Below, piece after piece: positions 49,446-60,070 of a stretch of 64,000 nucleotides of DNA. Made by a program: the position numbers and the translations under genes. Origin of the DNA: an uncultured Lachnospiraceae bacterium (GTDB lineage: Bacteria; Bacillota; Clostridia; Lachnospirales; Lachnospiraceae); assembly GCA_902779395.1 (NCBI GenBank), contig CACZBK010000001.1, positions 124,001 through 188,000 of the forward strand. The letters are read 5' to 3'. The number at the start of each line of letters is the position of its first letter. Positions within the stretch are counted from its first letter, which is position 1. The notes under the pieces were generated by a model. It was given only the letters and a program-made list of their open reading frames with translations. It had not been told where the DNA came from and ran no database searches.

Positions 49446-52169
49446 TCAATATCCCATGTAGCTGTAATTCATATCAACATTCCCCTTGATGCCCGAAATC
49501 GAGCCCTTGGAGGAATACTGCCAGATATCATAATGCCCGCCGTAATCGGTCTGGCTGGTGTAATGCGCAAGCCATATCTTATAGCCGCCTATAACGCTCA
49601 TATCCAGCGAATATCCGTACCATGATTTGGAAGAATATACGCCTCCTGCATATCCTCCGTTATTTATGGTTTCACAGAATGCCCTTGCAACAGCGGATCT
49701 GGTGGCACGGTCAAGCCCGTCTGCCCTTCCGTTCTTATTCACTGTAAACTCAACATCTATAAAGATAGGGTAATCTATCTGATAACCCTGGGCAAGACTT
49801 AAGCACATGGATGCCTCTTCAACTGCTTCAACCTCATTAACTGCCTGGGTAAAGAAATATAATCCCACCTTAAGACCTGCAGCCCGGGCTCCCTCTATAT
49901 TCATCCTGAAAGTAGGATCCTCAACAAGTACCCCCGTTGAAGAACCGCGGTATCCGCAGCGTATGATAACAAAGTTTACGCCGCTTGCTTTTACCGCATT
50001 CCAGTCAATGGTACCGTTCCATTTGGATACATCTATTCCCAGGATACCCTTGCCGCCGGAATTACCTCCGCCGTTATTATTGTTTCCGCTGTTTCCGTCA
50101 GCAAGGACACCGTTTTCATCAAAATGATACTTAACTCCCTTTATAACCTGATCACCGGTAACCTTGTTTCCGTTCTTATCAAAGTAATATGTTTTGCCGT
50201 CGAAGGTCTGCCATCCTGTATAAATGTATTCTGTTTCAGTCAGGGTATAGAATGCATCGGCCTTATAATAATCTGCATAAACAGCTTCTTCATATTTGTC
50301 ACCGTTCTTTACATAAAGCTGGTTTCCGTTCTTATCTTTAAGTTTGGTCGTTTTATCCTTTTTGGGATCTTTCTTTCCATCCTTTTCCGTAGGGGTAGGT
50401 GTGGAATCAGGATCCGGGGTAGGAGTAGGAGTTGCGTCTGCATCCGGAGTGGGTGTGGGCGTAACATTTTCATCTTCCGCGGGAGTGGGTGTGGGGGTAG
50501 GATCGTCATCCTCCACAGGTATGGGAGTAGGCGTTGCCTTAGGAGTAGGATCCTCACTTCCGTAAAGGATGCTTCCCGTATGTATATCAGGCACTGCCGC
50601 CGCTATCCTTTCATTATCAAAATGCGCCGCAGAAGCCGATGTGTATGCAGGCTCAGGAATATCTTCCTTACCTATGGGCTTATATCCCCCGCTTCCCTCT
50701 TTAGGTGTTTTTGATGATTCAACCCATTCCACGGTATCACCGGTTGTCGGAGTGGGAGGAGGACCTTCCTCGGCAGGTTTATTATTACTTCCTGTATCTT
50801 CCGCAGCTGCGTTTACTTCACTTTCCTTCTTGATCTCTTCCTTAACGTCTATCTTCTGGTAAGTGATATTTTCCTTTACATTAACATTTGTCGGAAAAGA
50901 TACAAAGCTGTAGCCATCCTTCTCCACAACAGCCAGTTTATAATCTCCGCCGGCTACATCTTTCTTATAGATTATGCCATCCTGATCCTCATCGATAAGA
51001 CGCAGTTTTTCTCCGTCAGCCTTTGTCAGTTCTACTATAAATTCCACATCAGTGATAAGCCTGTCAGTTTCCTGGTTAATGAATTTAAGCTTGATATCCT
51101 TAGCCACCGATGTGAAGCTTAATTTTACCATTATCACGGAAGAAGGATCATCTTCACCATTCTGCGGGCTCTCATCATCTTCATCTACGATAGCCGGAAG
51201 ACCGTGATCCGCATTCGCCATAGCCATAAGGCCGCTCTGTCCGGCCACACCTATGCTGTTCAGCTTCTGCCCCACATCATACATATACGGCTTCTTTTCA
51301 TCTATGCTCCTGTTCTTATATGAGGAAATCCCTATGATGACACAAAAGCCAAGGAATACCAGAGCCGCTGCTATGATGGCTACCATTGATAAAGGTTTTC
51401 TCTTTACCGGTACAGGCGGCACTGCGCCCGTATCATCATCCTCATCCGTACTTCCGGCATCTTCAGGCTGCTCTTCAAGATGCATTATCTCACCGGTCTC
51501 AAACAGATCCTCCTCTTCATCGTTCTCTTCATCATACTCTTCGTCGTCATAATCCTCTTCGTCGATATCTTCAAGCTCTTCGGTTTCTTCTATATAATCT
51601 GTATCTTCAAGACCGTCTGCATCATCAGGATCTTCAAAGTCTTCCGTATCATCGATATCATCGAAATCATCTATGTCCTCAGGATCTTCCATGTCTTCAG
51701 CATCATCAAGATCGTCCATGTCCTCAGGATCTTCCATGTCTTCAGCATCATCAAGATCGTCTATATCCTCAGAATCTTCGATTTCTTCGGTCTCATCTGT
51801 TTCACCGGATGCTTCATATCCGTCTGTATACTCACTGTCCTCATCAAAAAGGCTGTTCAGCTCAGAAGTACTGTCCAGATCGAGTATGACCATTGTATCT
51901 TCAGGTGCCTTCGGTGCTATATCATTAATGACCCTGGTCTCATCAGTAAGAACATCTTCTTTTACACCCTGTTTTAACGCTTCTTCCGTCAATGACCTGA
52001 GGTCTGTCAAAGGCTGTGTATCCTCCATGCTCAGAGATATCTCTGCGCTCACATCCGTAAGCAGCTGGGTATCCATGGTCACTTCCTTAGGCAGTTTATC
52101 ATCTTCCGGCATAGCTCCGGTATGATCCAGATCGATCAGATCAAGCTCTTCTTTTATCTTATCGCTCAC
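49446..52169 (-). CDS. Large membrane-anchored GH25 muramidase with long acidic cytoplasmic tail
   Basis: 907 residues. Residues 1-255 are extremely acidic (Asp/Glu repeats at about 120-230). One membrane helix lies at 262-283 with KRK on its inner side, so the acidic tail should be cytoplasmic. Outside follow a beta-sandwich (about 345-440), a Thr/Pro-rich spacer with TPTPTP units (about 540-595), two choline-binding-type repeats (GWQTFDGKTYYFDKNGNKV near 652; VKYHFDENGVLADG), and a GH25 barrel (709-907) with Asp713 and Asp805/Glu807 (FIDVE). GTG start with GGAGGGG upstream. It is the first gene of the polysaccharide operon behind a promoter at 52200-52229. Function of the acidic tail is unknown. 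Confidence 0.9.
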   Translation of the reverse strand: MSDKIKEELDLIDLDHTGAMPEDDKLPKEVTMDTQLLTDVSAEISLSMEDTQPLTDLRSLTEEALKQGVKEDVLTDETRVINDIAPKAPEDTMVILDLDSTSELNSLFDEDSEYTDGYEASGETDETEEIEDSEDIDDLDDAEDMEDPEDMDDLDDAEDMEDPEDIDDFDDIDDTEDFEDPDDADGLEDTDYIEETEELEDIDEEDYDDEEYDEENDEEEDLFETGEIMHLEEQPEDAGSTDEDDDTGAVPPVPVKRKPLSMVAIIAAALVFLGFCVIIGISSYKNRSIDEKKPYMYDVGQKLNSIGVAGQSGLMAMANADHGLPAIVDEDDESPQNGEDDPSSVIMVKLSFTSVAKDIKLKFINQETDRLITDVEFIVELTKADGEKLRLIDEDQDGIIYKKDVAGGDYKLAVVEKDGYSFVSFPTNVNVKENITYQKIDVKEEIKKESEVNAAAEDTGSNNKPAEEGPPPTPTTGDTVEWVESSKTPKEGSGGYKPIGKEDIPEPAYTSASAAHFDNERIAAAVPDIHTGSILYGSEDPTPKATPTPIPVEDDDPTPTPTPAEDENVTPTPTPDADATPTPTPDPDSTPTPTEKDGKKDPKKDKTTKLKDKNGNQLYVKNGDKYEEAVYADYYKADAFYTLTETEYIYTGWQTFDGKTYYFDKNGNKVTGDQVIKGVKYHFDENGVLADGNSGNNNNGGGNSGGKGILGIDVSKWNGTIDWNAVKASGVNFVIIRCGYRGSSTGVLVEDPTFRMNIEGARAAGLKVGLYFFTQAVNEVEAVEEASMCLSLAQGYQIDYPIFIDVEFTVNKNGRADGLDRATRSAVARAFCETINNGGYAGGVYSSKSWYGYSLDMSVIGGYKIWLAHYTSQTDYGGHYDIWQYSSKGSISGIKGNVDMNYSYMGY
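51673..51762. repeat. Two tandem 45-base repeats inside the acidic tail
   Basis: Two identical 45-base units (51673-51717 and 51718-51762), with a diverged further partial copy after 51763. They are in frame and encode a 15-residue Asp/Glu-rich unit of the GH25 protein's cytoplasmic tail. Confidence 0.85.
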
Positions 52170-52199
52170 AATTCCCCTCCCGGAAAAAACATTCCAAAT

Positions 52200-52229
52200 A
52201 TTATATCATGTAACCCTGTGTTTTATCAA
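52200..52229 (-). promoter_or_regulatory. Promoter of the polysaccharide/exporter operon
   Basis: TTGATA (52224-52229) and a perfect TATAAT (52200-52205) on the minus strand, 18-base spacer. About 25 bases of leader precede the GTG of the large GH25 gene. All genes down to 35957 follow with small gaps or overlaps. Confidence 0.7.
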
Positions 52230-52275
52230 GATTACCCCTTATGCGCAATGTCACCCCTGTTTTAAAACGGTTTTA

Positions 52276-52304
52276 TTGTACGTACCTGCCTTTTATGCTA
52301 TAAT
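52276..52304 (+). promoter_or_regulatory. Promoter of the plus-strand GT2 gene
   Basis: TTGTAC (52276-52281) and an extended TGC-TATAAT (TATAAT at 52299-52304), 17-base spacer, divergent from the polysaccharide operon promoter about 50 bases away. Confidence 0.75.
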
Positions 52305-52345
52305 GCGTTAAAGTACAATAATATTTCCGAATAAGGAGGGACATC

Positions 52346-53107
52346 ATGATCTCCATAGTAGTTCCCACATATAACGAAAAAGATAACATCTGTCCTCTTT
52401 TAAGCCGTATTCACGGGGCTCTCGGAAGCATCCCGCATGAAGTGATCTTTGTGGATGATTCTACTGACGAAACCCCTAAGGTCATAGCAGATATTGCGAA
52501 AGACGATCCTACTGTCGTTCTTCGTCACCGTGATGACGAAAAGGGACTGGCAACGGCAGTGGTACTCGGCTTTAAACTGGCAAAGGGCGACTATGTTGCC
52601 TGCATGGACGCCGATCTGCAGCATCCGCCGGAGGTCTTGCTCGATATGTATGCCGCAATGCGCGCACATGCCGATATGGCGATCCCCAGTCGTTTTATTC
52701 CCGGAGGAAGTGACGGCGGACTGGATATTTACAGGAAGATCGTTTCCGGTACCGCGCGTTATATGGGAAAGATCATACTTCCCTGCCTCCGTCATATCAG
52801 CGATCCTACCAGCGGTCTTTTCATGATACGCCGTGAGCTTCTCAAGGATACTGTGCTCAATCCCATAGGCTGGAAGATCATGGTCGAAGTTATCGCAATG
52901 TGTCCCGTCAGGAAAGTTTTGGAAACTCCTTATGCTTTTCACGACAGGGAAAACGGTGAATCAAAACTATCAACAAAGGTCAGTCTGCAATACATAAAAC
53001 AGCTCTTCAATCTGGTCTTTGCTGCCAGAAACAACGGACGCGGCATGAAGGTAGCACGCTGGAGTCCTAAGAAATTAGCCGAAAAGAAAGCTAAGATCAT
53101 ATCATGA
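52346..53107 (+). CDS. GT2 polyprenyl-phosphate glycosyltransferase (DPM1-like)
   Basis: 253 residues with a single GT-A domain and no membrane helix. SIVVPTYNEKDNI at the N-terminus, FVDDSTDET and the metal motif MDADLQHPPE (about 89-98) are those of dolichol-phosphate mannosyltransferase-like enzymes. A later HDRENGESKLS stretch is also typical. It probably makes a polyprenyl-phosphate sugar used as lipid-linked donor outside the membrane; the sugar is not readable. AAGGAGGG precedes the ATG. It is a single-gene plus-strand unit between two minus-strand operons. Confidence 0.88.
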   Translation: MISIVVPTYNEKDNICPLLSRIHGALGSIPHEVIFVDDSTDETPKVIADIAKDDPTVVLRHRDDEKGLATAVVLGFKLAKGDYVACMDADLQHPPEVLLDMYAAMRAHADMAIPSRFIPGGSDGGLDIYRKIVSGTARYMGKIILPCLRHISDPTSGLFMIRRELLKDTVLNPIGWKIMVEVIAMCPVRKVLETPYAFHDRENGESKLSTKVSLQYIKQLFNLVFAARNNGRGMKVARWSPKKLAEKKAKIIS

Positions 53108-53120
53108 TGATCCGCTGAAT

Positions 53121-53143
53121 TGAGGTAATGCGCCTCAGCCTTT
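53121..53143 (+). terminator. Weak terminator candidate after the plus-strand GT2 gene
   Basis: TGAGG (53121-53125) pairs with CCTCA (53133-53137), seven-base loop, then GCCTTTT. The stem is short and runs into the 3' end of the convergent regulator gene. Confidence 0.35.
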
Positions 53144-53999
53144 TATCCACTGTGCCCATTTTTTACGATAGTCTTCGGGGCTCATGTTTTCATTCTCCAT
53201 AAAGAGCCTTCGAAGACTTTCTTCATCACCTATGCCGGATTCGGCAATGATGTCATTTATAGGTTTTATGGTAAATCTCAAAAGCTCTTTTGCCTTATTA
53301 AGCATCCTGTTTGCGGCATATCCTTCAATACTGATCCCGTAGCGTTTATTAAAGAATTCATCAAGTTTTTCTATATCGGCATCATAACGGCGTACCAGGG
53401 CTTCCTTTATGCCTTCTATTGTAGGCGCGGAATTCTGAAGCTCTTCGTTCAGCGCTTCCCTTATGCCTTCAAATACAACAGCTTCCTTTTTATCACCGGC
53501 AAGCTTCATGCATAAAAGCATTACCCTTGTTATCACCCCGTCAGCCCTCAGTTCGGAATCGGCACTGTTCTCTCCCTTATCGGACAGCAGCATTCCTATG
53601 AGTTTTTCAGCTTCCTCTTCCTCTTTTCCCATATAAAATACAGGTTTATCATTATTCTGCTTTAAGATCAGGGGATATATCGCCTCTGCCTTTGCACCGT
53701 CAAAATGTATCCAGGCAAGTTCCCATGGAGATGACTCACTGCTTTCATGTTCATAATGTCTGCGGCAGTCCAGAAGAACGGCATCACCTTTTTTCAGTTC
53801 ATAGGATTCCCCTTCATAACGCAGGCTTCCGGAACCTTCGGCTACAAAAAAGAAAAGAAATGATTCGACATTTTCGCGCACCGAAGCATGAGGCTTTAAG
53901 CTTTTCAGACGTCCTGCCTCCTGAACATAGCAAAGATGTTTTCTGGCAAAAGACGAAGGTGTATAAAAATATCTTTCAGAACTTGTTATGCCTTCTGCA

Positions 54000-54016
<17 letters not shown>
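53135..54016 (-). CDS. AraC-type regulator with degenerate first helix-turn-helix
   Basis: 293 residues. The N-terminal ~150 residues are a cupin sensor (GSGSLRYEGESYELKKGDAVLLD, then WELAWIHFDG). The C-terminal part has a normal second helix-turn-helix (INDIIAESGIGDEESLRRLF, ending MSPEDYRKKW). The first unit is shortened to about DADIEKLDEFFNKRYGIS, so DNA contact may be unusual. GGAGG precedes the ATG, which overlaps the end of rmd by 17 bases, so it is the third gene of the gmd-rmd operon. Targets are not known; the nearby rhamnose and GT genes are candidates. Confidence 0.82.
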
Positions 54017-56007
<1,991 letters not shown>

Positions 56008-56055
56008 TTATGACGATATATTTCTAATGCCCCGTTCCGGTAAAATATCGCATAG

Positions 56056-56084
56056 ATTATACCCTAAAAACCCCCTGTTTGCAA
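56056..56084 (-). promoter_or_regulatory. Promoter of the gmd-rmd-araC operon
   Basis: TTGCAA (56079-56084) and a perfect TATAAT (56056-56061) on the minus strand, 17-base spacer. About 70 bases of leader precede gmd. Confidence 0.7.
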
Positions 56085-56088
56085 ACCT

Positions 56089-57303
56089 TTACGCACTGAA
56101 AGCCCATATCTTCCAGCTTCCGTCAATGTTAATGAAAAATACCCTGAAGAGCTGGTCTTCTCCGGAATAATCCTTACGCTGTCCGTTCAGTGTAGCATAT
56201 GCATGGTAGAAGAAATCAACACCTACACAGTTTCCTGCCCAGCGTATCGGACCTCTGGTCTTTGTGAGACCGTAATCATGATCGGTATAAGCCAGAGCAT
56301 AGCATGTACTGTCAAAAGCTTTCTGAAGCATGGAATATGCGACGCTGTCCGAAGGCACATAAGCTACACACGCTGCGAACCTGCCGGCTACCGGATTCCC
56401 TGAGTTCGGCTGCCCTGCTTCCTGCGCGGCCCTGTAATCTTTCCATCCGGCACCTCCCGACATGGTATAGTTCATATAAGCCTTAAAAAATCCCTCAGCC
56501 CTCTGTCTGAGATCGTCTGCATCCACATCTGAAGCCAGCATCAGATAGCAGTTATCGTCATCAGACCACTCAAAGCCATCTTCATTGCCATAACCGACCT
56601 CAGGTTCACAGAGCAGACCGTCAATACTGTATTTCTGCCACCTGACCGGATCGGTAAGTGTATTTCTGATACTGCTGTACGGAAAATGATCCTCAGCTTC
56701 CTCAGCGGATCCGACTGCGTTGCCGTTTATAAGAAACTCCATCCCTTCAGGCAAAACATCTTCCGCACTGTAATCCCCGCGATACAGAAGCTCTGTATCA
56801 CCCACAGTCCATTTACCCACGGCATCTCTCTGCATGGTGACTCTTGCCGCATCTTTCGATCCTATCTTTATCTTATAGACAGGAGCTTTTTCATCATATG
56901 AAGGATCAAGATAACAGGAGGTTCCCTCATCCCTGATCGCCTGTAAAAAATACTCCGAAACAGCACTTTCTTCTTCAGGGTCATCAGGCCTTTGTTTTAA
57001 CCACAATCCCGTCCAGTCCTCTGCATCCATGCTGCCGGCATATCTTTCGAAAGCTGTCTGAGCCTGCCTTATGTCCTTCTTCTCCTTTTCCTCTTCCGGA
57101 ACAGGCGTAGGTTCCGAAACGGCTAAAGCAGTCTTCTTCTGATCAAGACCCTTCTGATAGTCTGCCAGTTTGATCCACAAAATCAGCAGGACTATCATAG
57201 ATATTATGATCAAAACTCCGATATAAATGAAATAAGCCCCCAAAACCTTTGAGGGTTTTATACGGCGGTTTTTCTTTTTTCCCCCTGCTTTAGTATGACT
57301 CAC
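56089..57303 (-). CDS. Membrane-anchored protein of unknown function
   Basis: 404 residues. A very basic N-terminus (residues 1-20, KKKNRRIK) and one membrane helix at about 23-46 are followed by an outward-facing domain of about 340 residues. The stretch near 84-160 (AQTAFERYAGSMDAEDWTGL) and the C-terminal end (LFRVFFINIDGSWKIWAFSA) have the look of NTF2-like modules, but no catalytic residues can be named. Its start overlaps the end of the phosphodiester glycosidase gene by one base, so both are coupled and may form an envelope complex. I do not recognise the family. Confidence 0.7.
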   Translation of the reverse strand: MSHTKAGGKKKNRRIKPSKVLGAYFIYIGVLIIISMIVLLILWIKLADYQKGLDQKKTALAVSEPTPVPEEEKEKKDIRQAQTAFERYAGSMDAEDWTGLWLKQRPDDPEEESAVSEYFLQAIRDEGTSCYLDPSYDEKAPVYKIKIGSKDAARVTMQRDAVGKWTVGDTELLYRGDYSAEDVLPEGMEFLINGNAVGSAEEAEDHFPYSSIRNTLTDPVRWQKYSIDGLLCEPEVGYGNEDGFEWSDDDNCYLMLASDVDADDLRQRAEGFFKAYMNYTMSGGAGWKDYRAAQEAGQPNSGNPVAGRFAACVAYVPSDSVAYSMLQKAFDSTCYALAYTDHDYGLTKTRGPIRWAGNCVGVDFFYHAYATLNGQRKDYSGEDQLFRVFFINIDGSWKIWAFSA

Positions 57304-58394
57304 TAATCCTCCTCCATAACGGCCAGCTTATCGTCTTCTGCCGGCAATACCAGCATGGCAGTGGGAAGATAACGCATGCCAAGAAGATTTGAACCTCTGG
57401 TAACCTGCTCCCCCCTGAAAAACATTACAGCCGAAGTTCCCCCGTCCAGCATAGAAGCATTCACAGCACCATAGCGGACAAATATATCCCGAAGATCATC
57501 TGCCGTTGCACCAAGGCTCCCGGCATGGCGGCCTTCTATAACAAGCAGTAAAACAGTTCCATCCTCTCTCTGACCGATGGCCGTTCTGGGATTAACACCG
57601 CTGTTTAAGCCCTGCTGCGGAACACCGTCCTTTACCAGTACCAGCCCGTCATAAAAACTTACAGCCGAAACAACCCCTTCCGCAATAGCCTGGGAAGGAG
57701 TCCAGTCACCCAGCATCAGCCGGTGATCAGCATTAAATCCAATAACATTCTTATATACCTTGTCGGCACCGTAACGGATATTTCCATCCTCTATTACCAT
57801 TCCGTCGGGGCAGCCGCCAAGGCCTCTTCCGCCCGGATCATAAAAACCGCCGGCATTGGTCCCGCCTATAGCACCGTAATCTTCTATGAATTTTGACAAA
57901 AGCTTGCCTACTCCGCCTTCACTGTAGCTTGGCAGTGTCCCGATCACCACTCTTGAAGGATCGGGAACTATCATTATCATACCCTTATATATACCCTCAT
58001 TCACCTCTTCGATATACGGCTCTCCATAAGTGGTATTTTCCTCAGCGGAAGCAGTCATCTCCGCCCTGTCCTCTTCGGAAAGATCCTCCATATCCGCAGG
58101 ATCGAATTTAAGCGGGACGCTGAAACTGCCTGATGTATCAGCTATGGGAGCAGCAGCCGGCTTTTCATTTTTTCCCAGTATATCGTCCACGGTGTCAGCC
58201 GGTAAGAACCAGTATGGAAGGAATTTAAGAGCGCTGGTTTCCTGACATGAACGTACAAAAAGATCACCTGCATCCTCTGAAGGTCCGTAGACCAGTATCA
58301 GACATACCAGCAGGATAAAACAGAATAAAGCCACAACAGTTGTAAGCAGGTATCCTAAAAAGATGCCTGCGATCCTGAATACTTTTTTCATCAT
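57303..58394 (-). CDS. Membrane-anchored phosphodiester glycosidase (NAGPA domain)
   Basis: 363 residues. Membrane helix at about 8-36, linker, then a phosphodiester-glycosidase domain at about 130-350: GGTNAGGFYD, NPRTAIGQREDGTVLLLVIEG, and AVNASMLDGGTSAVMF are its motifs. The domain is known from the mannose-6-phosphate uncovering enzyme and, in bacteria, from envelope glycan processing. It would act outside the membrane on a sugar-phosphate diester, perhaps at the attachment point of the polysaccharide (inference). Two adjacent ATGs are possible starts; neither has a ribosome site, and the predicted promoter leaves almost no leader. Confidence 0.88.
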   Translation of the reverse strand: MMKKVFRIAGIFLGYLLTTVVALFCFILLVCLILVYGPSEDAGDLFVRSCQETSALKFLPYWFLPADTVDDILGKNEKPAAAPIADTSGSFSVPLKFDPADMEDLSEEDRAEMTASAEENTTYGEPYIEEVNEGIYKGMIMIVPDPSRVVIGTLPSYSEGGVGKLLSKFIEDYGAIGGTNAGGFYDPGGRGLGGCPDGMVIEDGNIRYGADKVYKNVIGFNADHRLMLGDWTPSQAIAEGVVSAVSFYDGLVLVKDGVPQQGLNSGVNPRTAIGQREDGTVLLLVIEGRHAGSLGATADDLRDIFVRYGAVNASMLDGGTSAVMFFRGEQVTRGSNLLGMRYLPTAMLVLPAEDDKLAVMEED

Positions 58395-58399
58395 GTATG

Positions 58400-58428
58400 A
58401 ATATAGCGCAGAGACGATGTTATGTCAA
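58400..58428 (-). promoter_or_regulatory. Promoter of the phosphodiester glycosidase gene
   Basis: Perfect TTGACA (58423-58428) and TATATT (58400-58405) on the minus strand, 17-base spacer. The first ATG is five bases past the -10 box, so transcription would begin at or next to the start codon. Confidence 0.75.
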
Positions 58429-58458
58429 CCATAACAGAGAAAACTCCCGGACTGCTGA

Positions 58459-59256
58459 CTAGTCTGCCGGATTATAAGCACCTCTCGCATTACGCAGCAA
58501 TATCTTCATAAGCTCGGCATTTCCCTTAAAAAAACTGATCTTTGTGGGAGTCTTTCCCGCCTTGGGATAAGCGCGGGTCACCGGTATCTCACAGGCTCTC
58601 ATACCAAGCTGAGACGCACGTACCGAAAGATAAGCAAGCAGCTCGTATGTCATGAATATATCCCTCAAAGGCTGTACACGCTCATCAAGCAGATATCTTG
58701 CGGAATATGCCCTGAATGCATTCGTTGTATCCGTAAAATGCTGACGGGCCGTGAGGGAGATTATTGGGGCGTGTATGAATTTCACCGACAGATAGCGCAC
58801 AAGAGGTGTATTGACCGCATGTCCTCCCTTGATAAAACGGGAACCCTGCACCATGTCATATCCTTTTTTAAGCTTTTTTATAAAAGCCTTAACATCCTCT
58901 ATGCTGTCCTTATTGTTTCCGTCTATGGTAATGATCCCTTTGTATCCCCGTTTGAGCGCCCACCATATACCCATTCTGAGCTGGGCTCCCTGCTTGCCTT
59001 CATCCTGTTTTACCAGAAGGGTATTTACTTCCAGTTTCCTGAGTATCCTTTCATCGGTACATCCGTCAGTAGAACCGCCGTCACAGATCACGATATCGGC
59101 ATAAGATGAAATGTGATGAGCCTTTGCGCGTTTAAGCTCTTTATGTATTCTGCTTCCTTCATTTATTATGGGTATCAGCACCGCATAATCCCGGGTTTTT
59201 TCCGCATATTCCATACACTCAAAGCGCGGAACTCCGGGCTGTTTTTCATATATCAT
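58459..59256 (-). CDS. GT2 glycosyltransferase (DPM1-like)
   Basis: 265 residues from the ATG at 59254-59256, which follows GGAGG by eight bases; longer starts up to 59304 are open and would overlap the upstream gene. GT-A domain with AVLIPIINEGSRI, CDGGSTDGCT and TIDGNNKDS, lacking a classic DxD and carrying DGNNKD instead. TPTKISFFKGNAELMK near the C-terminus is typical of polyprenyl-phosphate GTs. No membrane helix of its own. Last gene of the right-end module. Sugar donor unknown. Confidence 0.85.
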   Translation of the reverse strand: MIYEKQPGVPRFECMEYAEKTRDYAVLIPIINEGSRIHKELKRAKAHHISSYADIVICDGGSTDGCTDERILRKLEVNTLLVKQDEGKQGAQLRMGIWWALKRGYKGIITIDGNNKDSIEDVKAFIKKLKKGYDMVQGSRFIKGGHAVNTPLVRYLSVKFIHAPIISLTARQHFTDTTNAFRAYSARYLLDERVQPLRDIFMTYELLAYLSVRASQLGMRACEIPVTRAYPKAGKTPTKISFFKGNAELMKILLRNARGAYNPAD

Positions 59257-59281
59257 CACATTTTCCTCCATAACTTCCCGT

Positions 59282-60070
59282 CTATCCGAAGATCTCTTTA
59301 ACATATTCCATACTGCGTATCAGACTGTCCGTATCATCCTGTGCCCCGGCCTCGATAGAAACAAACCCTTTGTATGCTTCTTTTTTAAGAAGATCTGCCA
59401 GCTCCATGTGAAGCAGATGCTCACTGACCGGCTTTAAAAAGGGCTCACTTATATGAACATGATTGACCAGTGATAACTTATCTTCGATGATCCCCACGTC
59501 TTCACCGTTTTCTATCATCGTTCCCATATCAAGGTTGATCATAAACCCGGCCGATCCGACTTTTTCAACAAAAAGTATTGCTTCGGATGTGGTGTTTATA
59601 AAATTCGTATTATAGATCGGGGGATTTGCCTCCATTGAAAGTACCGTTTTATGTGCCGCGGCATATTCTCCAAGCCGGTGAAAAAAACGTACGGCTGTCT
59701 CAATATCTCCGCCTTCAGGTATAACACGGTTTTTCGGGCATCCGAACACAAGATTCCCGCAGCCTGCTGCCTCGGCAAAATCAATAGCTTTTTCGGTATA
59801 TGCACTCAAAGCATTCCTTTCCTCTTCGCTTCCGAATAACGCCCCGCTTTGTCCGTACCATATCGACTGCATCGAGCATATCTTCAACCCGTATTCGGTA
59901 TATATGCTTTTTGCATATTCCGATACTTCTTCTGTCATATCATACGGCCTGTCCGGAAAGATCCTTGTAGGCGCTATCTCCAATCCGCTATATCCCATAT
60001 CCGACATACAGCGCAGGACTTTCTCATCCTGTTCTTTTTTCCACCCGATATTAGATACCGACAGCTTCAT
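59282..60070 (-). CDS. Sugar phosphate isomerase/epimerase-like TIM-barrel protein
   Basis: 262 residues of the xylose-isomerase-like/AP-endonuclease-2 superfamily. Metal-binding residues fall where expected: Glu147 in SMEANP, Asp181 in NLDMGTM, His206 in HVHIS and Glu240 in SIEAG. These enzymes isomerise or epimerise sugars, or act in inositol metabolism; the substrate cannot be read. It overlaps the SDR gene by four bases (ATGA), so it works beside an NAD-dependent sugar enzyme and GTs, suggesting synthesis of an unusual nucleotide sugar or envelope sugar. Confidence 0.85.
   Translation of the reverse strand: MKLSVSNIGWKKEQDEKVLRCMSDMGYSGLEIAPTRIFPDRPYDMTEEVSEYAKSIYTEYGLKICSMQSIWYGQSGALFGSEEERNALSAYTEKAIDFAEAAGCGNLVFGCPKNRVIPEGGDIETAVRFFHRLGEYAAAHKTVLSMEANPPIYNTNFINTTSEAILFVEKVGSAGFMINLDMGTMIENGEDVGIIEDKLSLVNHVHISEPFLKPVSEHLLHMELADLLKKEAYKGFVSIEAGAQDDTDSLIRSMEYVKEIFG

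Noticed and set aside
51640..51790. Regular repeats that could suggest a CRISPR array
   Set aside because: Units are directly adjacent without spacers and stay in frame inside a coding region.
50344..52125. Several plus-strand frames rich in Ser, Gly-Val or Ile-Phe over the acidic and TPTP-rich parts of the GH25 gene
   Set aside because: They are antisense images of repetitive low-complexity coding sequence and have no start signals.
46190..52169. GH25 lysozymes as traces of a prophage
   Set aside because: No holin, portal, tail or integrase genes; both enzymes are membrane-anchored and embedded among rfb genes.
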